From CAZEDU01 sp964511185 (GTDB lineage Bacteria > Myxococcota > Myxococcia > Myxococcales > Myxococcaceae): DNA of 5,605 bases. The stretch lies in contig CAZEDU010000195.1 of assembly GCA_964511185.1 (NCBI GenBank), positions 1 to 5,605 of the forward strand, written 5' to 3'. Within the stretch, counting starts at the first letter, position 1, and the number at the start of each line of letters is the position of its first letter. Below the pieces are notes generated by a model. The model searched no databases. It worked only from the letters and a program-made list of their open reading frames with translations, and had not been told where the DNA came from. The position numbers and the translations under genes were made by a program. Positions 1 to 5,034 of this stretch are shown here, one piece after another.

Positions 1-187
1 CCGCGACCGCCACGCCGGCCAGGAGCAGCACCACCGCCCCTGCCTCCGCCCAGCCCACCGACGACAGCCCGCGGAAGTTCCCGCGCGAGAGCAGCGCGAA
101 CGAGAAGACCACCGCCACCGCGGGAATCGACCGCGCGGCGCCGACGAAGGCCCTCCGTGCGAGACCTGGGGCCAGGATCGCTCTCAT
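1..187 (-). CDS. Unidentified membrane protein, N-terminal fragment
   Basis: An open reading frame starts at an ATG (positions 187-185) and stays open to the window edge, giving 62 visible residues beginning MRAILAPGLARRAF. Residues about 21-34 (IPAVAVVFSFALLS) and about 50-62 (AGAVVLLLAGVAVA) are hydrophobic, and the first is preceded by several Arg residues, as expected for a membrane protein with a positive cytoplasmic N-terminus. The start lies 3 bp after the stop of the FtsB-like gene, so the two are probably co-transcribed and translationally coupled. The frame has the same G/C-rich third positions as its neighbours. No family can be named from this fragment; a polytopic membrane protein is the safest statement. 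It is partial because the window ends, not because the gene is broken. Confidence 0.6.
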   Translation of the reverse strand, partial: MRAILAPGLARRAFVGAARSIPAVAVVFSFALLSRGNFRGLSSVGWAEAGAVVLLLAGVAVA

Positions 188-190
188 CGG

Positions 191-469
191 CTACTCCAGG
201 TTGATGACCACTTCGCCAGGCCGAATGAAGCCGAGCTCTTCGCGCGACGCGCGCTCGAGTGCCTTGGGGTCGCTGCGCAGCGCCTGAATCTCTCTCAGCC
301 GCGCACGGTTGTCCTGCCGCAGCTTCTGGTTCCGCGCCTCGAGGCTCACCAGGTCCCGCTGGAGCTTGAAGTAGCGCCGGAACCCGCGGCCGTCGATCAC
401 CGAGTACACGGCGAACGCCGCCGCGACCGCCACCGAGATCCACAGGAGCTTCTGCCGCGAGCCCAGCAT
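191..469 (-). CDS. ftsB: FtsB/DivIC-family septum formation initiator
   Basis: This encodes 92 residues with FtsB/DivIC architecture: a short cytoplasmic N-terminus, one membrane helix (about residues 8-25, LLWISVAVAAAFAVYSVI), a charged coiled coil (about 33-66, rich in Leu, Arg, Gln and Glu), and the family's closing motif REELGFIRPGEVVI (about 76-89). FtsB-type proteins form the FtsQ-FtsB-FtsL complex of the divisome and help activate septal peptidoglycan synthesis from the inner membrane. The length is typical (about 90-105). I chose the ATG at 469 because a GAGG lies about 4 bases upstream and the membrane helix begins soon after it; the reading frame runs further upstream, but that sequence overlaps the TlpA gene and lacks family character. 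It lies 65 bp after the TlpA-like gene and 3 bp before the next membrane gene. FtsB versus DivIC or FtsL naming is by resemblance only. Confidence 0.88.
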   Translation of the reverse strand: MLGSRQKLLWISVAVAAAFAVYSVIDGRGFRRYFKLQRDLVSLEARNQKLRQDNRARLREIQALRSDPKALERASREELGFIRPGEVVINLE

Positions 470-534
470 CGCCTCGACCGTACCAGCGGCCGGGCGCCCC
501 GCAAGAAAATGCTCCAGGCCTGTAGCAGTCGCCC

Positions 535-1053
535 CTACCGCTCGACCGCGCGGCCCACCAGATCGAACAGATCCTTGGGGAGCGCGACGCCTTCGTAGGC
601 GACCAGGGCCCGGCCTTCGCGATCGAGCAAGAAGGTGGTGGGCAGCGCCTTGATCGGCCCGAACGCGCTCTGCCCCGAGCGGATCACCGGGTCCGCGACC
701 AGCACCGGGTAAGGCAGTTGGTACGACTCGGCGAAGGGGCGCAGCACCTTCTCGCCCTCGAGGTCCATGCCGACCGCCACGACCGTGAAGCCCTTGGGGC
801 CGTACAGCTCCTGCGCCTTGATGAGGCTCGGCACGTCCGCCACGCAGTAGAAGCACCAGGTCGCGAAGAACTCGACGAGCAGCACCTTGCCGCGAAGGGA
901 CGCGGCGTCGAACCGCGTCGGGCCGACCGACCGCAGCGCCAGCGCGCCATATGCGGGCGACTCGGTTGGCGGAGAGGCTTGCTTGGCCGCGCAGCCGGTC
1001 AACAGAGCGGCCGCGACGACCCAGCCGACCAGGGCGCCCGCCCAGCGGCTCAC
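535..1053 (-). CDS. TlpA/ResA-like thioredoxin-fold lipoprotein
   Basis: This encodes 172 residues. Residues 1-21 are a lipoprotein signal peptide ending in the lipobox L-T-G-C (Cys21); Ala at +2 predicts outer-membrane retention by the Lol rule. A thioredoxin-like domain follows (about 40-170): the strand KVLLVEFFATWC, a C-x-x-C site at Cys67-Phe-Tyr-Cys70, and the cis-proline loop A-L-P-T-T with Pro138. TlpA/ResA proteins are extracytoplasmic thiol-disulfide oxidoreductases, often reducing apocytochrome c or cuproprotein cysteines; the partner here is unknown. The C-x-x-C lacks the proline usual in WCxPC, so its redox potential may differ. The start is GTG (1053-1051), overlapping the Fur-family TGA by 4 bp (GTGA), and it places the signal peptide exactly at the N-terminus. 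The reading frame extends further upstream, but only as a shadow of the Fur gene. Family assignment is firm, substrate is not. Confidence 0.9.
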   Translation of the reverse strand: MSRWAGALVGWVVAAALLTGCAAKQASPPTESPAYGALALRSVGPTRFDAASLRGKVLLVEFFATWCFYCVADVPSLIKAQELYGPKGFTVVAVGMDLEGEKVLRPFAESYQLPYPVLVADPVIRSGQSAFGPIKALPTTFLLDREGRALVAYEGVALPKDLFDLVGRAVER

Positions 1054-1526
1054 GGCTTCGCGCTGTCCGACGTCGCGTCCACCACGCGCTGGCAGCCGCG
1101 ACACAAGCCGTAGAGCTCCATCTTGTGAGAGGTGACTCGGAAGCCGTGCTTGCGCGCGACCGCGTCCTGCATCGCCTCGATGCGGTCGTTCTCGAACTCG
1201 ACGATCGTGCCGCACCGGGTGCAGATGAGGTGGTCGTGGTGGTCGCGCCCGACGGCCGCCTCGTACCGCGTCTGGCCGTCGCCGAAGTTGCGCGCGTGCG
1301 CGAGCCCGCACTCGGACAAGAGCTTCATCGTCCGATACACCGTGGCGACCGACACCTTCGTGTCTTGCGCCCGCACCTTGGCCCAAAGGTCTTCCACCGA
1401 CAGGTGCCCGGGGGTCTCGAAGAACGTGTCGATGATCAAGCTACGCTGGCGGGTGCTCTTCAGGCCGTGCTGGGCCATGTACCGCGAGAGCACCTCGTCT
1501 TTGCTGGGCGGAACGGATTGGGTCAC
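1050..1526 (-). CDS. Fur-family metal-responsive transcriptional regulator
   Basis: This encodes 158 residues, close to the usual 140-160. The N-terminal winged helix contains GLKSTRQR (21-28) and the recognition helix VSVATVYRTMKLL (58-70). The dimerization/metal domain has HHDHLIC (96-102) followed by T-R-C (Cys105), then HKMELYGLCRGC (134-145) with Cys142 and Cys145. These two CxxC pairs form the structural zinc site of many Fur and PerR proteins; His97, His99, Glu89 and His41 are candidate regulatory ligands. Glu89, where PerR usually has Asp, favours Fur over PerR, but the HKMELYGxCxxC end also resembles PerR, so I give no symbol. I prefer the GTG start at 1526: it overlaps the upstream TGA in GTGA, as at the next junction, and has AAGAG 8 bases upstream. 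An ATG at 1544 (six more residues) has no visible ribosome binding site. It probably represses iron- or peroxide-responsive genes, perhaps including the coupled TlpA gene. Confidence 0.92.
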   Translation of the reverse strand: MTQSVPPSKDEVLSRYMAQHGLKSTRQRSLIIDTFFETPGHLSVEDLWAKVRAQDTKVSVATVYRTMKLLSECGLAHARNFGDGQTRYEAAVGRDHHDHLICTRCGTIVEFENDRIEAMQDAVARKHGFRVTSHKMELYGLCRGCQRVVDATSDSAKP

Positions 1527-2095
1527 GGATAGCGCTCTTGCCATGCACGAACGGCCGCCGGGTCGCTGGGCGGCCCCAGGTCTTCACCCGCGATTCGAAC
1601 GAGCGACAAGTGGGCCTCGCGTCGCACCGACGGGTCTGGATCTTTTAACGCCTCGGCGAGCGCGGCTGCATAGCGCGCCGGCTCGTCCCGGTACCGAGCG
1701 ACCTCCGCCGCGAGCGCGCGCACGCCCGGGTTGGAATGCGTGAGGAGCAGCTGCACGCGGTCGGTCGGAAGCTGCGCCGCGCTTCGGGCCCAGCTCAAGA
1801 GCAGCATGAAGAAGATGACCGCGACCCCGATCTGGAGGAAGGCCTTCCCGGCGGAGTACTTCCGCGCGCGCACCAGGGCGATGCGGTACACGCCAAAGCC
1901 GATCGCGAAGGTCAGGAACACCCAAGGCGACGCCGCTACGAGCCGCGGCGGAAAGCTGCCAGGGAAGCGCTGCGCGACCAGGGCCAGTGCCGCGGCCAGG
2001 AAGAGCAACGCATACAGCACGCCCGTCAAGGACGGGCCCAACCGCATGCCCCCGACGCGCGGGGTGTCATCGATGGCAGGAGGAGATTGGCTCAT
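1523..2095 (-). CDS. Three-pass membrane protein with C-terminal HEAT-like repeats
   Basis: This encodes 190 residues from the ATG at 2095-2093, which has GAGG 9 bases upstream; an in-frame GTG at 2113 would add six residues but has weaker support. Three hydrophobic segments lie at about 24-42 (TGVLYALLFLAAALALVAQ), 55-75 and 85-102 (ending VIFFMLLLSW). The C-terminal 85 residues are helical with HEAT/Armadillo-like spacing: HSNPGVRALAAEVARY (about 120-135) and KDPDPSVRREAHLSLVRI (about 151-168), each with the D/N-P-x-V-R-x-x-A core. HEAT repeats usually bind proteins, so this could be a membrane-anchored scaffold; side of the membrane is not determinable by eye. It is first in a tightly coupled run with the Fur-family regulator (GTGA overlap if the GTG start is right). 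I do not recognise a named family. Confidence 0.8.
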   Translation of the reverse strand: MSQSPPAIDDTPRVGGMRLGPSLTGVLYALLFLAAALALVAQRFPGSFPPRLVAASPWVFLTFAIGFGVYRIALVRARKYSAGKAFLQIGVAVIFFMLLLSWARSAAQLPTDRVQLLLTHSNPGVRALAAEVARYRDEPARYAAALAEALKDPDPSVRREAHLSLVRIAGEDLGPPSDPAAVRAWQERYP

Positions 2096-2163
2096 TGACC
2101 GCAGCCTCGACACAAAGATAGAGGCATCGCCCCTGAGAAACGAGGGTTTTTGCAGGGAAATGT
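2096..2163. promoter_or_regulatory. Divergent intergenic region with likely promoters
   Basis: These 68 bases separate the start of the leftward membrane/HEAT gene from the start of the rightward regulator-like gene, so they should carry promoters for both runs. For the rightward gene, TTGACC (2095-2100) matches the -35 consensus well, with GATAGA (2117-2122) as a weak -10 after a 16-bp spacer. A strong ribosome binding site AGGGA (2154-2158) lies 5 bases before its ATG. For the leftward gene, TATCTT (positions 2120-2115 read leftward) is a possible -10, without a convincing -35. The region is visibly A+T-richer than its surroundings. No Fur box was found. Function is inferred from position; individual elements are weak. 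Confidence 0.4.
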
Positions 2164-3354
2164 ATGTCTGACTGGAAAAGGCACCGAAATCCCGACGACG
2201 TCCCGACCCCCTTGGCGGTGGCGCTCTCCGACTTCTGTCGGCGCGCGCAGAGCCCCGCCACCGCGGCCCAGGTCCGCGAGGCCCTCGCGCTCATCGCCGA
2301 GTCCGACGACTTCCGCGTCCGCGCCATCACCGACGCGGAGCCACCGGCCAGGCCGCTCGGCCCGTTCGCGGTCATCGACCTCTTGAACGGCGCCACGCCT
2401 GAGACCGCGGCGGAGCGGCAGCGGCTCGGGTACTACGCGCTGGCGCAAGCGCTCGCCGCCGAGCGCGAACGGACGGCGCCCCTGCCGACGCCGGCCGCAA
2501 CCTCAGGTATGGCGCCGACGCTCGGCTCTTTTCAGCTCGAGGCCCAGGCGCCCGGCCCGCAGCGCGCGCGCAAGGCGGACAAAGCGCACGCGTCCACGTT
2601 GGCCGAGCGCATCGCTCCGAAGAAGCGCGCCCGGGAGGACGCGCCGGCCGAGCTGGCCGACGGCCTGGAAGCGCCCGCGGTGGACGACCTGCCGCGCCGC
2701 AAGCTCCCGGCGCCCCGCGGCCGCTTCTCGCAGGTGGCGCCGCCGAAGACCTCCAGCGCCGAGCTGCTCCAGCCTGAAGCCAAGGACACTCTTTCGCAGC
2801 TCGCGCAGCAGCACGGCCACCGCTTCGCGCTGCGGGAGGCGTTGGCCGTGCAGTACGTCGACCGCACCGGCGCGGCCATCACCGTCGACAGCGTGGTGCA
2901 CACCCTGCAGCGGCACGGGCTGTTCGTCGCGCTCGAGCGCAAGGAGCGCGAGCTGGTGCTGACCCAGTACGCGCAGCACCGGGGCGCGGGCGGCCGGGTG
3001 GCCTGGGCGCTGGGCGTCCGCCCGAGCGAGCTCAAGACCTTGGTCCGGCAGCTTCACCTGGAGCGCGAGATCGACGAGCTCCGGGAGCGGTTCAGCCGGG
3101 AGGCCCTGAGCCCGGCCAACTTCGCGTTCCGACTGGACCTGGTAGGACGGGACAAGTACCTGGCCGACTTGGGCATACAACGTCGATTTGCCGACAGCTT
3201 GCGCGGTGAGATACGTGCGTTAATTGGCTCGGCAAAAGTTTCGGCGGGCGGCTTCGAGGAGGCAGTGAAGACCGCGGCCCGCCAAAGTGGAGTCGAGCCG
3301 GAGTTACTCGAGCGGGCTGCGAAGAAGTTGGGGCTCGCGGAAGAGTTCGATTGA
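2164..3354 (+). CDS. Unassigned protein with Fis-like helix-turn-helix
   Basis: This encodes 396 residues from an ATG with AGGGA 5 bases upstream. Three parts are visible. Residues 1-108 are mostly helical with conserved-looking hydrophobics (LAVALSDFCRRA, FAVIDLLNGATPETAAERQR). Residues about 108-205 are rich in Ala, Pro, Lys and Arg and look like a disordered linker. Residues about 205-396 are helical again; LTQYAQHRGAGGRVAWALGV (266-285), followed by R-P-S-E-L-K-T-L, resembles the Fis-type helix-turn-helix of sigma-54 activators, where G-N-x-x-x-A-A-x-x-L-G is usual. FEEAVKTAARQSGVEPELLE near the end has a second, weaker helix-turn-helix look. No signal peptide or membrane segment is seen, so it is likely cytoplasmic. 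A DNA-binding regulator is my inference; no ATPase or receiver domain is present. It opens the rightward run, with FmdB-type gene 13 bp downstream. I do not recognise a named family. Confidence 0.75.
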   Translation: MSDWKRHRNPDDVPTPLAVALSDFCRRAQSPATAAQVREALALIAESDDFRVRAITDAEPPARPLGPFAVIDLLNGATPETAAERQRLGYYALAQALAAERERTAPLPTPAATSGMAPTLGSFQLEAQAPGPQRARKADKAHASTLAERIAPKKRAREDAPAELADGLEAPAVDDLPRRKLPAPRGRFSQVAPPKTSSAELLQPEAKDTLSQLAQQHGHRFALREALAVQYVDRTGAAITVDSVVHTLQRHGLFVALERKERELVLTQYAQHRGAGGRVAWALGVRPSELKTLVRQLHLEREIDELRERFSREALSPANFAFRLDLVGRDKYLADLGIQRRFADSLRGEIRALIGSAKVSAGGFEEAVKTAARQSGVEPELLERAAKKLGLAEEFD

Positions 3355-3367
3355 GGTCGGACAAGAC

Positions 3368-3685
3368 ATGCCCATCTACGAATACAGCTGTGGTCAGTGC
3401 GGCAAGGTGATCGACCTGATTCAGAAGGTGAACGATCCTGCCCCCGAGAAGTGCGAAGCGTGCGGCGCCGTCGGACAGATGGGCCGCGTCGTGAGCCGAA
3501 CCAGCTTCGTGTTGAAAGGCGGCGGCTGGTATTCGGATCTGTACAGCTCGACGAAGAAAGACTCGGGCAGCGGTGGCAGCAGCGACGGGGGGAGCAGCAG
3601 CTCGTCGAGCGACAGCGGCTCGACGACGTCTGGCTCGAGCGACAGCGGCGGCAAGAGCAGCGCGCCTGCCGCGGCCGCGGGCTAA
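3368..3685 (+). CDS. FmdB-family zinc ribbon protein with Ser/Gly-rich tail
   Basis: This encodes 105 residues. The N-terminus MPIYEYSCGQCGKVIDLIQK is diagnostic of the FmdB family, with zinc-ribbon cysteine pairs Cys8-Cys11 and Cys29-Cys32. A conserved-looking segment FVLKGGGWYSDLY (47-59) follows. Family members are small putative regulatory proteins; the name comes from formamidase regulation in Methylophilus, and the function is otherwise poorly defined. Residues 65-105 are almost entirely Ser, Gly, Asp, Thr and Ala, a low-complexity, probably disordered tail. The ATG at 3368 was chosen because the family always starts MPxYEY; the frame is open upstream but that part overlaps the preceding gene. 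GAGG overlapping the upstream stop is 11 bases before the ATG. The 13-bp gap to the preceding gene suggests co-transcription. Confidence 0.92.
   Translation: MPIYEYSCGQCGKVIDLIQKVNDPAPEKCEACGAVGQMGRVVSRTSFVLKGGGWYSDLYSSTKKDSGSGGSSDGGSSSSSSDSGSTTSGSSDSGGKSSAPAAAAG
3605..3649 (+). repeat. 15-bp direct repeat in the FmdB Ser-rich tail
   Basis: TCGAGCGACAGCGGC occurs at 3605-3619 and again exactly at 3635-3649, in the same reading phase (30 bases apart), encoding S-S-D-S-G both times. It is part of the Ser/Gly/Asp low-complexity tail and probably reflects internal duplication or slippage rather than a regulatory site. Confidence 0.8.
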
Positions 3686-3726
3686 AAACGCGCAGGCCCC
3701 CAGTCCGCTGCGGTAAATAGAGTGGA

Positions 3727-4311
3727 ATGAACGCCCTGCTCTTGACGCTCGCGCTGCTGGCGCACGGTCCCGCCTCGGTCGACGGCCTCACCGAAGGGCG
3801 CGGCATCTCGCTCTCCAACCCCGCGGGCCGAACCGCCTCGCTCCTGGAGGGCGACTCGCTCGCCTCGTCATTCACGCCGTCGCGGGCCGCTCCGCTCCGC
3901 CTCACCGACGGCCTGCGCTTCGACCGCTCCGACTTGCCAGCGCCGCTCGACGGCGGCGCGGCGATCAGCAGCGAGGGCCGGCAGATCCTCGCGCTGCTCA
4001 TCGGGCTGGTGGTCGGCTTCGGCATCGGCCACCTCATCGCGCGCGACAGAGACGGCTTCCTCCTCTTCCTCATCGTCGACATCGCGCTGGTGGGCGTCAT
4101 CGTCATCTTGGGTTGGCTCAGCCCGTTCTGGTACCTGGGCGCGCTCGGGCTCTTCGCCTCGCACATCATTCAGGGGCTCGACGCGTACGCCGAGGCCGGC
4201 GGAGAGCGCATCATCCAGAACACGCGCGAACGGACGATGCGGATCGTCACCGCGCCGGGTCGAGACGACGCGCTGGTCGGCGCCACGCGCGTGTGGGGGC
4301 TCGCGTTTTGA
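3727..4311 (+). CDS. Unassigned membrane protein with three C-terminal helices
   Basis: This encodes 194 residues. Residues 1-17 (MNALLLTLALLAHGPAS) resemble a signal peptide, although the usual N-terminal Lys/Arg is missing. Residues 18-84 are polar and Ser/Gly/Pro-rich, with no recognised domain. Three hydrophobic segments follow at about 86-105 (RQILALLIGLVVGFGIGHLI), 110-129 (GFLLFLIVDIALVGVIVILG) and 132-151. The first is glycine-rich (GLVVGFGIGHLIA) and is followed by RDRDG, an arrangement reminiscent of TM2-type small membrane domains, but too weak to name. A charged tail (about 152-194) ends the protein. A weak AGAG lies 4 bases before the ATG. The stop overlaps the next lipoprotein start by one base (TGATG), so the two are probably translated together and may act together in the envelope. 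Function unknown. Confidence 0.72.
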   Translation: MNALLLTLALLAHGPASVDGLTEGRGISLSNPAGRTASLLEGDSLASSFTPSRAAPLRLTDGLRFDRSDLPAPLDGGAAISSEGRQILALLIGLVVGFGIGHLIARDRDGFLLFLIVDIALVGVIVILGWLSPFWYLGALGLFASHIIQGLDAYAEAGGERIIQNTRERTMRIVTAPGRDDALVGATRVWGLAF

Positions 4312-5030
4312 TGCGGCGCGCCCTGTTCCTCGCCATCGCCCTGCTCGTCTCGGGCTGCGCTTCGCACGTGCTGATTCCGCCCGAGGAGCGCGCGACGCTC
4401 GAACGCGCGCTGGTGACGCAGCGCCCGGAGCAGTACCTGCGCCTGTCGTATTACGTGACGCCGTTCTTCGGTGACGCGTCGAAGAGGCTGCTCACGCCGG
4501 TGCCGCCCGAAGAGGTTCGTCTGCTCGACAACCCGAGCGGCGAGCCGATCAACCCGGGCGCGATCGAGCGCGTGCTCCCGGCGGGCGCGCGCGCGCGCAT
4601 CCAGCGGGTCGAGTTCCCGACCAGCTGGGTGATCGCCGAGCGCGTCATCTATACGCCGCGCACGCAGCCTTGGGTCTACCTCGAGGTCGAGGGTTACCCG
4701 AAGACGACGCCGCTCATCCTGGTGCTGCGGCCGCAGCTTCGAACGCAGGATGAGTTCATCACCGAGCTCGAGCGCTTCTTGAGCCCGGAAGATCTCGCGC
4801 CGCGGATGTCGGCCTGGTCCGAGTCGGTGCGGGAAGCGGTGCGCGAGAAGCGCGCGATCGTCGACATGCCCGCCGAGGCGCTCGAGATGGCCTGGGGGTA
4901 CCCGGAGAAGAAGCGGCTGTCGTTCGACGGCCCCACCAAGCGGGAAGAGTGGCGATACCCGGGCGACAAGCGCGTGGCGACGTTGATCGACGGCCGCCTG
5001 ATGGAGTCGCGCGGCGAGCAGTCCAGGTAA
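4311..5030 (+). CDS. Lipoprotein with BamE-like C-terminal region
   Basis: This encodes 239 residues. Residues 1-16 are a lipoprotein signal: MRRALFLAIALLVSGC, lipobox V-S-G-C with Cys16 lipidated. Ala17 at +2 predicts outer-membrane localisation. The central part (about 25-175) has no family I can name. The last 60 residues (about 184-233) read DMPAEALEMAWGYPEKKRL, then EEWRYPGD and a closing L-I-D-G-R-L; this matches the pattern of BamE/SmpA-like lipoprotein domains, in which a G-M-x-x-x-x-V-x-x-x-W-G-x-P helix is followed by a W-x-Y strand. BamE is an accessory of the beta-barrel assembly machine; many BamE-like proteins have other or unknown roles, so I do not claim that function. The ATG overlaps the preceding stop by one base, and the frame upstream of it is a shadow of the preceding gene, so this start is secure. 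Confidence 0.82.
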   Translation: MRRALFLAIALLVSGCASHVLIPPEERATLERALVTQRPEQYLRLSYYVTPFFGDASKRLLTPVPPEEVRLLDNPSGEPINPGAIERVLPAGARARIQRVEFPTSWVIAERVIYTPRTQPWVYLEVEGYPKTTPLILVLRPQLRTQDEFITELERFLSPEDLAPRMSAWSESVREAVREKRAIVDMPAEALEMAWGYPEKKRLSFDGPTKREEWRYPGDKRVATLIDGRLMESRGEQSR

Positions 5031-5034
5031 TCTT

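Noticed and set aside
951..1743. Rightward frames of about 190-200 residues over the Fur region
   Set aside because: They run antisense to the strong Fur and TlpA assignments and have an Arg/Ala/Val-rich composition without motifs.
2131..2151. CCCT/AGGG stem followed by five T, resembling an intrinsic terminator or attenuator before the 2164 gene
   Set aside because: The stem is only 4 bp with an 8-base loop, too weak to act as a terminator; it also lies just ahead of the ribosome binding site, where no leader peptide or riboswitch structure is visible.
2096..2163. Fur-box operator for autoregulation
   Set aside because: No stretch resembles GATAATGATAATCATTATC or repeats of GATAAT; only a lone GATA occurs.
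3691..3712. CGCAG/CTGCG inverted repeat after the FmdB gene as a terminator
   Set aside because: The stem is 5 bp with a 12-base loop and no T-run follows; the next gene starts 15 bases later.
3054..4169. Leftward 371-residue open frame spanning three rightward genes
   Set aside because: It is Ser/Arg/Pro-rich without domain character and lies opposite the well-supported FmdB, regulator-like and membrane genes; long antisense frames are expected at this G+C content.
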